Translations under genes and position numbers: made by a program
DNA from: Dioscorea cayenensis subsp. rotundata
Taxonomy: Eukaryota; Streptophyta; Magnoliopsida; Dioscoreales; Dioscoreaceae
Assembly: GCF_009730915.1 (NCBI RefSeq)
Contig: NC_052488.1
Span: forward strand, 20,702,305 to 20,766,304
DNA: 64,000 nucleotides
Direction of reading: 5' to 3'
Part shown: one piece after another, positions 15,355 to 29,266 of the stretch
Numbering within the stretch: position 1 is the stretch's first letter
How the letters are laid out: each line of letters begins with the position of its first letter
The notes under the pieces: model-generated
What the model saw: only the letters and a program-made list of their open reading frames with translations
What the model was told of the DNA's origin: nothing
The model's database searches: none

Positions 15355-18008
15355 TCATATTGACAGGACAAGAATGATCATTTGGGATTCCTCGGTGTTC
15401 TTGAGCTGTGTTGCAAACCATTCTTTCCAGTTGGAAACCTTCTCATTTCCATTGGCCACCTGGAAATAAAGAAAATGACCAACATGAGTCTCATTCTCAC
15501 TTCTAACATGAGTTTCTCTTTTCCACTGTGTATATATAGAGCAAAACATGAGTACATTCTGTAGGAAAAAAGAAAGCTAAACCTCCAGGATCAATCCTTT
15601 CTGAGGAATTGCGTCGAGTGCCTCTGCACAAATAAGTGCCGCATCCTCTTTACTCAGTTTCCCCTTCCCAGCTACACCCTGAAATTGTAATTGAACAAAT
15701 TGAACAAACCAAAACATTGCTATTGATTTTGCATGCAGAATGCTAAATATATCAGAAGGAATTAAACAAGCTGATTTTGGTTGGGCAAGAAAATTTTGGA
15801 TGAAGTTAGAATAGAAACCTCCCCGAAACTGAACCCTTGTACACCACCCGGAGAATTTTGCAGCATACCAGCTCGAATTATGGTGTATGCTATGCCGGAT
15901 TCCATCACTGCTTCTTCATCTTGCTTGGCCCTCTCCCTGGCCTTGCTAGTCATGATGGCTTGAATTCCACTGCTGCTTTTGTAAACCGCCAACTGTGACC
16001 TTATTACAGTCATAGAAGTAGATGGGTTACTACAGAAATAATACATAAGTCTGCAATTGTAAATTCAAGTGATTGAGGAGAAAAGAAAGAACCTGAGAGA
16101 GGAGAACAATGTGTTCCACATCCTTCATCGAGCCAATGCTCGATAAAAAACCATCCTGTGAATAGTATGTAATGTTTAAAACACTTCTAGCACAATACTA
16201 TGAATTTAGAAAAGACTTGTACATACATACATTTGAAGGGCAAATTATTGCTCGAACATTTCTCATAGTCTTTGTGAGGAATAACTTGTCACTTTTATCT
16301 CCAACAACTGGCTTCACATCAGAAATATGAAAACCGAGTATGCATTAAATGAAATATAGATGGAATTCATAGGAAATTCAAGATTTAAATGATATCACCT
16401 CAACATAAGATCCAAAAGCATCCACAGATGCTTTCTTGTCCTTGACAAGAGCTTTTATTCGAGCTCTTTTAAGAATCAACGACAGTATTACCATCTGCAT
16501 CAATATACCACCAGTATAGCCTCAACAAAACAAGCACAAAAGGTCTCTTAACTAATTGTTTAGTAAATTAGAATGAAACCTACTTCTACAAGTTAAATTT
16601 TCAGAGAAAAAGTCTTCAGTAATTTCTTACTTGACCCATTTCACTTTCTCCATCTGTTACAAGTACACAGTCCCGAACTTCTTCGATCTCTGTGCAAATG
16701 GCAATGACAAAAATCATCAATTGGTTTTCTTTGGAAACAAAAGGGAATAGGCAAACCTACTGTTACCTGGAGATTCATCCTCCTCCTCAAGACCGCCATC
16801 TTTAGGAAGTAGATCAGGTGCTCCATACCATCTTCTGAGTTTAGGACCACCTGCAAATGACAATCCACATATATTGCAGCTTGTCAAAATTGCAATAGTC
16901 TATCATCAAGCAAGTACTACCAAATGATATCAATTTTTAGTAGAAAGCATCGTGAACTTGTTTTACATGTATTTTATCTTGTTATTATTCAACTCAAATG
17001 AGATAAACATTAACCCACAGTTAATTAGTCCGTATTCCAAAATAGCATCAAGACTACGTAAGGACTCAAATATTCAGAATCTTCATACTCTAGGATAGTT
17101 TTCCATATTCTATACTGATGTATGTTATCCTCAGATAGCACACAAAATCTTCATAAAACTACACTGACATAGATGGTCCTGTCACAGATGATATAAAACT
17201 GAATGAAATACCTTCAGTTACGACTACCATCAAGCAATCACTGTCAGTGGCACCATTGACATATAGATGGAACAATAAGGCAGGCTAACAACACAAAGCA
17301 CATTTTCATAAAATCTTCTATCTTATGGTTAAAAAAAAATCATTTATGAGTCTCACTAAAAGCTATCAATCTTGCAAACAGAAACAATTGGTCACAGATT
17401 TGGTAATTGCAACAAAGGGCATCACCCTAAATGTCATTTCGAAGAAGGTTTTCCACTATGAAGTTATGAACAGAAGACACTTGATCAAATTTCATAAGAG
17501 AAAGCAACACATGATAATTAATCAAAATTCAAGAAGAATGAACAGCCTGATCAAAAAATTGCTCCCATTCTCACCTAAAAAAATGCAACCAAACATAGGA
17601 ATTGAAATCAAATTACACTTTCCTTTTTTCATTCAATTCCATTTCATTATACTAAAAACTCTCAGCTATTCATTCCACAAACTCAAACAACCACCCACTA
17701 ACGCCATTTCACGCTAGGTTTTCCATCATGAACCGAAGAAGCTCAATCAAATTGCAGAAAATAAAGAAACAACGTACATACAATTAATCAAAATATAAGA
17801 AGAAAAAAACACTGCAAATCAAGGGCTAAAAGCAAGTACCTTCAATGTAATCAAGGATTTGGTCGGTAAAGCTGGCATCTTTCTTCTCAGAAGCGCCGCA
17901 AAGGAGGCCATGAGAGGATCTTCTTCTTGGGAGGAGAACAAGAGGATGATAAAGAGATCTACGCTGAGAGAGAAGAGAAGCAGATGAGAGATGGAGAAGA
18001 TGAGCCAT
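15355..18008 (-). CDS. Plastid-type NAD(P)-binding Rossmann-fold protein (atypical SDR/NmrA-like)
   Basis: Nine GT-AG exons (minus strand, 5' to 3'): 17840-18008, 16767-16850, 16631-16689, 16399-16494, 16231-16311, 16093-16155, 15819-15992, 15583-15678, 15355-15459. They join in frame to 308 residues. The first ~45 residues (MAHLLHLSSASLLSQRR, LVLLPRRRSSHG) are rich in Ser, Leu and Arg and poor in acid, as in a chloroplast transit peptide. A Rossmann-type start follows (VRDCVLVTDGESEMGQM). Its dinucleotide loop TDGESEMG is a weakened version of the usual TGxxGxxG, so cofactor binding is uncertain. Then come IKALVKDKK, IICPSND, SIGSMKDVEHIVLLSQ, the SDR-like SGIAYTIIRAGML and LSKEDAALICAEAL. 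The family is that of uncharacterised plant plastid proteins related to Tic62/NmrA-type SDRs; substrate unknown. Another in-frame ATG lies 30 bases upstream (18036-18038), but MAHLL gives the better transit peptide. It is divergent with RPS3. Confidence 0.88.
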
Positions 18009-18662
18009 GGAATTGAGATTTTCGCGGGAAGTCGTCAAAGAACCGGTTTTTATGGTTGGCTTTCCAGATAAGGTTTCGTCTTTACAAATAAATAAATAAA
18101 TAAAAGAATAGAAGAAGAAAAAAATATTTTTAAATTAGAATATAGATTTAAAATTACCTGGGAATACTATATATTTTGTTGAAATCAATTATATATTTTA
18201 AACTTTTAATAAAAACTATTGAATTATTTTAAATATATATTATAAATATTCAATATATTATAAAATAGATTTTATATAAACAAAAGTGATTTAATCCTAA
18301 GTCAAAATATTACAAATTATTTTAAAAAATAAATAATAACTAAATTAAAAATAAAAATAAAATGACAAATAATTTCTTATATTTGAGTTGCATGTAAAAA
18401 ATCTTTTTATTTTCTTAATAAATGTCTTTAAATTTGACAAAAGTTAGAAATTATCCTAAAATGATAATTAAGTGCTGATCTCGAGGCATGTGAACGGTGT
18501 TTCTTTATGATTACATCTCGCCCGTTAGATCTTCCATTCTCCTCCAACCCATAAAACCCCAATTTCTTTAGTAGTTCCCTCCCTTCGCGCTAGGGTTTAC
18601 AGAGGGTAACACCGCCGCGAGAGCGCTGCCGGAGAGGTCGATTTCTTCTTGATTCTTCCCCA
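18009..18662. promoter_or_regulatory. Shared divergent promoter region; telo-box upstream of RPS3
   Basis: The Rossmann-protein gene (-) and RPS3 (+) start codons are ~655 bp apart, head to head. Most of the interval (18.07-18.47 kb) is extremely AT-rich. The RPS3-proximal part holds CTAGGGTTT at 18589-18597, the reverse of the AAACCCTA telo-box, an element well known in plant ribosomal-protein promoters. Its position ~70 bp before the ATG fits a promoter or leader site. No matching element was seen for the other gene. Confidence 0.6.
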
Positions 18663-20842
<2,180 letters not shown>

Positions 20843-21185
20843 GCTAAGTAGTGTCAATGTTGGAAGGCCTTGTTGGCTCTTCTTTTTGACTCTTCCTCTC
20901 TTTGGACTTTCTTTACCAGAGCAGCTATTTTATAATTTCTTTGTCAGGCCAAAATTTTGGTTCTTTTATCATCGGAACTCTTTCCATTATCTGAATTTTC
21001 TTTGTCTGTTCTTTACTTGTCTAATTGCTGTTCTCTTTTATTCTTATGGTCTATTGCGTTTGATGATTGTTGGTAGTTGTTCAGATTCTTAAAGCTGCTC
21101 CATTCCTTTCTTCGTTTCCTTGGAGTGAATAATATTTCATGAATGTTTTTGCTTTGTTCAGTTTTGTATTAGCCTGCATTTTGTG

Positions 21186-22550
21186 ATTAAAGACAGCTTT
21201 TCCAGCCATAAGAATGAGTCAACTCTTGCATCTTCTGGGCAGCTGGCATCCAAAAGTGGATAAGTTTAATGTTTGGCTTTCTATTTGACCATTTGCAGAA
21301 CTATGCACTTACAGCATGCAAACTTTTGCTGAAACAATTTTTTTTTCCATTCTTTTAGTGAGCATCTGCAGGATTGTGTGTATCAGTGCTATGCTCTATT
21401 ATGCATACCTGCCGAAAGTGTTTCCTGCCAGATTAATTCTGGGGAAGATGGGCAGTTGAGTTCTTGCACATCTAATTGTGAATCTCAACAATCATCTTCC
21501 TCATATTTTTTCTGCCAGAATTCAATATATATGCGGTGATATTTTTGCAAATGCTGATAAACTAGGATTGAATTGATCAGTTTCTTATTCTCACTTGGAA
21601 CTTTGTTTTGCGTTCATGACTTTTTAAGAGTTTCATGACATTGACATACTCTAGATTAGCATTTTCAGTATGTCTGGTATTGCAGTTAGACAAAGATATA
21701 AAATGTTTTGACAGCCCGATTTGCCAGCAGGTTGTATACATGCTTATAACATGGTTTTGTGTTGAAGAACTTTTGCATATTTGCAAAGCGTGCCCTGGGA
21801 TGTAATATTCTTTATGCAGAGCAATTGTTTTATTTATTCCAAAAAATTTCCATGGTGTTTTGTTTGACAATGGAAAATCAAGCATGGATCATTGGGTTTT
21901 CATCTTTTTGATTAGTGATATAGGTTTTTCTAGCCACAAGAATTGAGTCGGTGCTCAAAGCTTCTGGCATCCATATTTGTACTGATCAATCCAAAAGCGG
22001 ATAAGTTAAATATTTTTGTTGAGCTTTCAGTTTGACCATATCCAGAACTGCATCATGCAAACATATGCTGAAACAATTTGTTTTCCTTTATCTCAGTGAG
22101 CATCAGCAGGATTGTGTATTGGTGCTATGCTCTATAAAGCATACCTGCCCTGAGTGTTTACTTGCTACATTAATTATGCCGAAGATGAGCAGTTGAGTTC
22201 TGACATCTAATTGTGCATCTCAACAATCATCTTCCTCATGTTTTTTTTTGCAAGAATTCAGTATGTATGTAGTGATATTTCTGCCATGACCAGGATTGAA
22301 TTGATCAGTTTCTTTTTTGGTACTTGGAAGTTTGTTTTTCTTTGGATATCAGATTGCTTTATATCATTGCTTTCATAACTCTTAGAAGTTTCATGAGTAA
22401 AATGTTTGATGTTCTAATTTGCCAGCAGGTTGTATACATGCTTACACCATGCATGATGAAGCTGTAATTTTTCTTTTCGCAGATCAATTGTTATATTTAT
22501 CCTAAGAAATTTATCGGAATTTTTGATTGAAAATGGAAAATCAAACATGG
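21186..22550. repeat. Degenerate ~700-bp tandem duplication downstream of RPS3
   Basis: Segments 21,186-21,890 and 21,904-22,550 share many ordered blocks: GATAAGTTTAATGTTTGGCT-like, GCTGAAACAATTTGTTTT-like, GAGCATCTGCAGGATTGTGT-like, TCTCAACAATCATCTTCCTC, GGATTGAATTGATCAGTTTC, TTTGCCAGCAGGTTGTATAC and a final GGAAAATCAAGCATGG-like end. The copies differ by substitutions and indels. No conserved ORF or transposon ends are visible. The rest of 20,843-22,976 is non-coding, between the tail-to-tail RPS3 and PsbX genes. Confidence 0.88.
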
Positions 22551-22976
22551 TTCAAAGAGTGGACAGGGTTGGCTGTTTGATTGTAACTTGAAGATGTTTC
22601 TTTGGTTATAATGACCAAATATCTTTAAATACATCACTTTTTCTGGCTTTGGTTATCTGTTAAAAAACTGGTGGTTTTGTTCAATGTTACTCTATTTTGT
22701 CCATCACTGCTGACCAGTTGCTTCTGGTGCCAAATTGAATATTAGTGTGAAATTAAATTTTAACAAGAGAATGGGGAAATGGTATCATGATATCATCTTC
22801 ATAACATCAATTCCAATAATTAAATAAGCAAATGGATCATCAATATCTGGGAAAGGGACGTTTGGATTGTGAAAGAGAAATACACTAAGGAGGAAAACTT
22901 ATACAACAATGAGACTGGGGAGACACACCGCAACAAGATGCAGTTGTTCATCATTTACATATCACTAGCCATTGTT

Positions 22977-23351
22977 TCAGCTTCGTTTAACAGGATCAAA
23001 ATTGGCCACTGCAACGACAGCCCCGACGATGACCGTAAGCACAACGCCGCCTGCCACAATACTAAGCAAGAAGTTCTTCAGAGATGGAGAAATCCCCGGC
23101 TGTGCTGCCTCTGCCATCTCTGGTATCACCAGCGCCGCTGTCATAGCTGCCGCTGTCAATCCAGTCATCGCCTTCTCATTGATTGATGATGATGCTGTGA
23201 TGATCTCGACACGGTTGCTGGATTTAACATTGCTTCTAATGGACCTGGTGTTCAGCTTAAATGGACTAAAGAACTCACCGGAGCCGGCTAACTGGGTAAC
23301 TCTCTGGCTAACTGGCATTGCCATGGTGTTTGCTACTGTCACCATTGCCAT
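22977..23351 (-). CDS. PSBX: Photosystem II reaction centre X protein (PsbX), plastid-targeted
   Basis: PsbX is a small one-helix subunit of photosystem II near cytochrome b559, nuclear-encoded in land plants. It is intronless here, 124 residues. The ATG at 23351 ([12 protein letters not shown]) is the first ATG in frame. The Ser/Arg/Asn-rich front is a stromal targeting peptide. A hydrophobic stretch ([20 protein letters not shown]) ending in AEA-A is the thylakoid-transfer signal and cleavage site. The mature part begins near [15 protein letters not shown], has one membrane helix ([16 protein letters not shown]) and ends FDPVKRS. This matches the Arabidopsis precursor (~116 residues) closely, especially [13 protein letters not shown] and NFDPVKR. 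It looks intact. TFIIE beta lies ~250 bp upstream in the same orientation. Confidence 0.97.
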   Translation of the reverse strand: MAMVTVANTMAMPVSQRVTQLAGSGEFFSPFKLNTRSIRSNVKSSNRVEIITASSSINEKAMTGLTAAAMTAALVIPEMAEAAQPGISPSLKNFLLSIVAGGVVLTVIVGAVVAVANFDPVKRS

Positions 23352-23490
23352 GTTGGTGTTCACTTCTGTTTGTTTGCAGAATGCTAGAGATGTTGAATAG
23401 GGTGGTGCTTACAAACAAATGATAATGAGATGAATGAGTTGCCATGTCAGCATCAGCATCTGACGTGGTGGATCCTCGACGAATTAATGG

Positions 23491-23510
23491 AAGATAAGCT
23501 TATCTTTATA
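23491..23510 (-). promoter_or_regulatory. PsbX promoter: palindromic I-box and TATA-like element
   Basis: A perfect 16-bp palindrome, AAGATAAGCTTATCTT (23491-23506), contains GATAAG on both strands. GATAAG is the I-box/GATA site common in light-regulated photosynthesis genes. Read on the minus strand it overlaps a TATA-like TATAAAG (23504-23510), about 155 bp before the PsbX ATG. An ACGT-core site (TGACGTGG, 23461-23468) lies between this and the ATG. Function is inferred from motif and position only. Confidence 0.5.
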
Positions 23511-23597
23511 TCTATCCTTGTGGTTCCAGCATGGCCAACTTTGTTGGCTAGTTCACACAACATAATAAAGTTAAAATGACTTCCATTGTTACATTCA

Positions 23598-25287
23598 CTA
23601 ACTAACAGAAAGCCATTTATGGACAGGTTGATATTTCAAAATCTGAATGCACTGATATCCTGGGAAAAGCTCTGGAAGATGAGCATTGGTGAGCTTGGAC
23701 CTCCGGTTAAGTTGCCGACATTTTCTGGGCTTTGGTTGAGTGTTTTTGATAAGGATTTGTGCCACGGCACGGCGCTGGGTACTGTTTGTTGCAGGCTTCA
23801 TGCCAGCCATTTGGAGCTCTTTCTCGATGTCGACCATGTCTTTCGGCAGTTCAATCCCTCTGAACATCTGCTTCAAATCATCATCCACTGTCATCATCAC
23901 TTTCGGATTGTTCGGATATGCAATGTCCTCCTTTGAGTCCATATTGGTCACAATCCATATTTGATCTGCTGCCTTCAAAGCCTGGAAATTGAATATACGA
24001 ACAAGAAAGACAATTATAAAACCTTGCTCTGTTACAATTGTAATCTGTATTATAACAAGAAGACATTTCTTTGAAGTATTCAATGGGAAGAAATCTGGTT
24101 AAATTATATATATAGAATTAAAAGAAGGTGCCTTCAAGTCCTCCATGATTGTTGGGTATGCATCCTTGACATCCACAACAGCAATGCCATCAGGAAATTT
24201 CCTTATCAGAGAAAGCAGTTCTGCTTTTCCTTTCAAATCATGCTTCCTCTGTAGAAAATACAACAATGAGCTACCCGAATCGATCACCGGAAAATAGCAG
24301 GGTTCATTCATAGTGTGTATTAGTTTTAACTTGTGTTCTAGATGTTATATACGTAAATAGTTCTGATAATTTGGTGTATCTCATGTAACAAAATACAAGA
24401 ACAAACATGGAACAACACACATCTCATGAAGGAACTACCAGCAGACTAGTTCTGAAAGATCATGCAAAATACGAGATCCTCGAATTCTTTGAGTGAATTA
24501 ATACACACACTGCTGATCAGATGTTTGTGATCAACTCTAATTATTTTCACGCAACTTATTTTCACGCAACTGTAAAACATGGTAAAATTTAGAATAAAAA
24601 GACTTCGGTATAGAGCATGAAGATCTCGGTTACCTTGTAAGAGAAGCACTTTCCGTCGTAATTCACTTTAGGATTATTCTTCAAACTTTCGAAAACAACC
24701 TTGTTGCTACTTATATCTACATTGCATGCTTGGTTGATCTTCTCTGGCGTAAGAGCTTTCCTTGTCTGCAGAAATACCAAGACAACAAAATTACATTCAC
24801 AGTTGTCCATGAAACTATGACAATGGTCAAAACACAGAATATCACAGTATCAAACAACCAGATAACACTTTAATTAGCTATTTTAGAACCATAAGACGTT
24901 GATTGATCCATAAATACTATCTGATTATTCCTCCCCACAAAAATTCAATTCTACTACATATGCAGTAATGAAAGGTGTAATAGCAAACACAAAACAAAAG
25001 CAATACACTATAATGACATATATAATCACATAAAGATAAAGTTTATTCATATATACTCAAGCTTCAGTTTATAAGTCACAGCACATGAAAGGAAAAGGTA
25101 AGAATAAGAAAAGGTACATTACCTCCAAGAGTAAGTCAATGACACGCTTAATTTGAGCTCCAACAGGCAACTGTTCTATGGCATCAATATGTTGTAGTCT
25201 TTCATTATCACCAGAGAATTTCACACTGGGAAAGGTTGCCTGCCTCTTCTGATGCTTCTCCATGAACTTGTTAAGCCTTTCTTGCAT
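23598..25287 (-). CDS. TFIIE2: Transcription initiation factor IIE subunit beta
   Basis: TFIIE beta binds TFIIE alpha, helps recruit and regulate TFIIH and contacts promoter DNA in the Pol II pre-initiation complex. Four exons (5' to 3'): 25123-25287, 24634-24765, 24132-24248, 23598-23981. They join in frame to 265 residues. Conserved blocks are LPVGAQIKRVIDLLLETRKA, NNPKVNYDGKCFSYK, KHDLKGKAELLSLIRKFPDG, IAVVDVKDAYPTIMEDLKAL, DQIWIV, IAYPNNPK, VDDDLKQMFRGIELP, DIEKELQMAGMKPATN and KLTNAHLPELF; these cover the winged-helix core and basic C-terminal part. The first ATG (25287) gives MQERLNKFMEKHQKRQ. An AG just upstream (TTTTAG, near 25305) may be the acceptor of a 5' UTR intron. Intron 3 has a GC donor (AAG|GCACCT on the minus strand); homology demands this junction. 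The C-terminal extension after PELF is longer than in relatives I recall. Confidence 0.94.
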
Positions 25288-25904
25288 TGCTATTTTCTAA
25301 AACAAGAACACAAACAAACGTTTCAAATTGCCGGAAAAATTAACAACACAAATTATACATAACCTAACAAATTTCCCTGTGTTTTTTTTTTACAAGCGAC
25401 AAACACAGTATATACATGAGAGGTATGCACACGATCGGAACCCCAGCCGGGGACGGGTAGTTTGAGTTGGGAGTTCGCACCCACAATTGACTATCCATTA
25501 TCATTATTGCTTTTTAATAAGACTTGAACTCGAGATCTTTTGAATATCTTACCCTAATTTTTCACAAGAAGATCGAGTACTGCTAACCTATGATTATGCT
25601 ATGATCATTGATTATGTCGAAATTTTAAGAAGTTGACAAATAAAGAATTCAAGTGTTGTGGGAAATAGTGGAAGTAACAAACTCAAAATAGTTGAGCCGA
25701 TAATAAATTTGAAAGCAAGATACTAATGCAGAAATGAAAGAACACAAATAATCAAGTGAAAACGTCAAGATCGGGTAAAAATCACATGCCAAAGAGAAGA
25801 AAACACCAGTAAAATAACTACCTTTCACTATTTTCACAAGAGTAGTTTCCAAAAGTACTTCAAATCAAAACAAGATTTACTCAATTTTGGCTCAAGGCAC
25901 TATC

Positions 25905-26400
25905 CTTTATTTCTAAATGAATTCAAGCAATTGCTTTAATGTATCCCAATTGGTCTCAAAATTATAATAAAATCTTTAAATTTAAATTCAAAAATTCTGT
26001 TTTTAAAATATTTAAAATAATAGATTTAATTTGTCCTAATTGGTCTCAAAATTATAATAAAAATCTTCAAATTTAAACTTAAAATTTTATTTTTAAATGA
26101 ATTCAAACAATTGCTTTAATGTATCCTAATTGGTCTCAAAATTATAATAAAAATCTTCGAATTTAAACTCAAAACTCTATTTTTAAATGAATTCAAACAA
26201 TTGTTTTAAAGCTCTCAAAATTATAATAAAATCTTTGCATTTAAATTCAAAACTCTATTTCTAAATGACTTCAAACAATAGCTTTAATCTATCCTAATTG
26301 GTTTCAAAATTATAATAAAAATTTTTGAATTTAAACTCAAAACAATAGCTTTGATCTATCCTAATTGGTTTCAAAATTATAATAAAAATCTTGAAAACCA
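25905..26400. repeat. Short AT-rich tandem repeats
   Basis: Five to six degenerate units of about 80-125 bp, each with ATTCAAACAATTGCTTTAAT-like, CCTAATTGGTCTCAAAATTA and TAATAAAAATCTT blocks. They lie between the TFIIE beta 5' end and tRNA-Tyr. No coding potential. The rest of 25,288-25,904 shows nothing recognisable. Confidence 0.85.
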
Positions 26401-26580
26401 GTAATGACGTTATTTTTTTTATAATTCTAATTAATTTAGGCCAAAAATAGCATGTTTTCGTGGGAGAAGTCAACAACATAATGATAGAACGTAAAATAGA
26501 AAGCAAAAATAAGATGACATAGAGCATTGATTTTTTTGTTTTTTCAAAGAGGGAGACAGAGAAAAGAAAAAAAAATAGGG

Positions 26581-26587
26581 AAAAAAA
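26581..26587 (-). terminator. Pol III T-tract terminator of tRNA-Tyr
   Basis: Seven As on the plus strand read as TTTTTTT directly after the tRNA 3' end on the minus strand, one base downstream; this is the normal RNA polymerase III terminator. Confidence 0.85.
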
Positions 26588-26588
26588 T

Positions 26589-26677
26589 CCGACCTGCCGG
26601 ATTCGAACCAGCGACCTAAGGATTTCTGAAGGTAAACCAACTACAGTCCTCCGCTCTACCAACTGAGCTAAGGTCGG
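26589..26677 (-). tRNA. tRNA-Tyr (GTA anticodon) with a ~17-nt intron
   Basis: The minus-strand gene folds as a standard cloverleaf: acceptor stem CCGACCT / AGGTCGG, D-arm with TTAGCTCAGTTGGTAGAG (A-box), anticodon loop CTGTAG, T-arm GGTTCGAATCC (B-box). It is 89 nt long, versus 72 for the mature part; the extra ~17 nt (starting TTGGTTTACC) lie one base 3' of the anticodon, where plant tRNA-Tyr introns always sit. The terminal CCA is added after transcription. All key elements look intact. Confidence 0.95.
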
Positions 26678-27348
26678 TTTCTTGTCTTTGGGAGTATATA
26701 AAAGAGTTTTTTTATATTAAAACTCCCAACTTTATTTCAATTTTAATTTTGGTTTGATGAATAGGATATAATAAAAGTGGATAAAATATATTAATAATGG
26801 ATAAGAGTATAAAAAGATATTAAAATGATAAGCTTATATCCTATTTTGTATTAAATGCTCACATAATAAGTAATCGAATATCATTTTGTTATAACATGAT
26901 ATTAATTGTACGTAAATTGATAAAATAAACCTTTTTAATATAGGTATATATATATATTTTTTTAAAAAGACTATTTTGGGCCTATCTTGTTATTGAAAAG
27001 CTTTTCATCTAAGCCTTATAATTGGAAGAAGAAGAGATATAATGAAACCCTCGTCGTTAAGAATATTTTCATTAGAGTATGATGATTAAAAAAGAGAGAG
27101 ATGTAATGAAACCCTAGATGAAGGAGAGATATTAAGTAAAATGGAAAAAAAAAAAATTATTTTTTATCATATGCTACTGATTTCTATTCTGACCCACCCC
27201 ATAGAATTAGTTATCACTTATGAGATGGTTAGAAAATAAAAAGCTACCGTGTATCAATAGAACAAGGCCATCATATCCTTCTTTCACCAACCAAAAAATA
27301 AAAACGTAGCTTATCCTATTATATCCTTCTTATTCCGTCCTGAGAACA

Positions 27349-27410
<62 letters not shown>

Positions 27411-29224
27411 CAATTTTAAATTTGATAGAAATCTAAAATTGAATTAAGATGGCGCTGATCAAAATGAAATAGGGTGAACTCATTTCTAAGTGCTTTTTAA
27501 CCTCACATGTTTCTTTTTGTCCTTTATTACTTTTTCAAGTTTTGTCATATATATTTATAAAATCTTTGAAATTTTAGAACTATATAGTTAGTCTAAAAAC
27601 CTTTCCTTGATTATAAAGTATCAATCATATGGATATTTTGTGGGAAAACCAAATACAACTAAAAATTTAAAGGAGTTAAGTCAAAACTTTTTTACAGATT
27701 CATAACATATCAAAGTGTAACATGCACACACACTAAAAAAAAACCCAACCCCATTTGTTTACTTAGCTAATAAAATCTATGTAGACCCAAGAGTGAGTGC
27801 ATCTCCTTTGCCTTGCAAGCTGCCAGTATTGTTTATTAACTTTTAATAGTATATGTTATTAGAACATTAAACCTTAAAACATACACCTTTGTTTTTGTTC
27901 CCACGTGTGCTCATGGCTTTATCCAGACAAAGCACAAGGGCAAACCCCTAGAGGGACATAATGAATATTAACAACCTAATGATCTACAGACAAACCAACA
28001 AACCCTTCTGTGACATGCTTCAAATATTTTAATTGACTGTTAATTACCCCAAACTCTACAACAAGCCCATAGATTGAGTTTTTTTTTTTTTAGTTTCCAT
28101 CTCATGGTAATAAACCACACCATATACATATTATTTTTATATCAATTATGTAATAAGAGCGAGTTAAACCTTCACCATGTCATGTGAGAATCAAATGCGT
28201 TGCATGATGATATTTTTATTTTTATATTTGTTTTGTAAAATGTTGACAAATCATAAAAAAATATATAAAAATATAAAATTAATAGTTCAACACACATGTA
28301 TTCTCACTTTATATAAGTTAAGGTTCAAAATCCCTTCATTGACAAGGACATGAATGCCTCACACATGAGACCGGTGCTAATAGACCAAGAAACTCTGTGT
28401 ATTGTGTAATGCTTATGTCTTCATGTTAATACATAAATATAGTGAAGTTTGAATAAATCATTGTTTGTAAAAACATAAAGTATGAATTAGTAACTTTTTT
28501 ATTTCCAACTTGATTCTTTTCTGAATAAGTTTGACAGTCTAGATCTTCATTTTTTTTTTTAAACTCAAATTTCAAATAAAATTAATTATTAGGTAAAAAA
28601 ACCATCATGTAATAAAGTATCCAATTGGATCCTAAAACTCAAAGCTAATTTAATATCTTTAATAATGAGAAAGAACGAAAGAAAGAAAGAGTTCAATGGA
28701 ACTACAAGAGAAAAAGTCCGTTACTTTAATTTCATTGGTCTCTAATTTTCTTTAATTCAGAACCAAACAGATACACTTTTCTTTTGAATTCAAGGACTTA
28801 AAAAGACCAAGAATGTTTATTTTCCAAAGACATAATAATTCCCTACTTAAACAGCTAACATTAATACTTAACCACTACCTCAAGTACCTAAAATAAATAA
28901 TTAATTAATTAAAATAAATAATGGGGGATCCCTTACTTGAAACGAAGGTTTTAGTATCCCTATAAAGTTAAAAGGCCAGTGTTTAATATTTAAAATTAAA
29001 AAAGAAAAAAAAAAGAAAAAGGAGGAATATTTAAGCAAAAATAAGAAGAGAACCCTCGTGTGTGTGTGTGTGTTTTTTTGGCCATTGCCATTGCCCCTAA
29101 AAGCTTGTAAAGCGAATCCATGAATAGGAATCCATGTCCCTTGCTTTTCTTATCTCTAATACTTCTTTCTTTTTTTTATTTTAAAACTAATGGATACGTA
29201 CAACACCAGCAAGCATGCTTAGTA

Positions 29225-29266
<42 letters not shown>

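Noticed and set aside
22869-23400. Two plus-strand ORFs of 105 and 142 codons
   Set aside because: They are antisense shadows of PsbX; the minus strand gives the real protein.
23586-23964. Plus-strand ORFs over TFIIE beta exon 4
   Set aside because: Antisense shadows; the minus frame matches TFIIE beta throughout.
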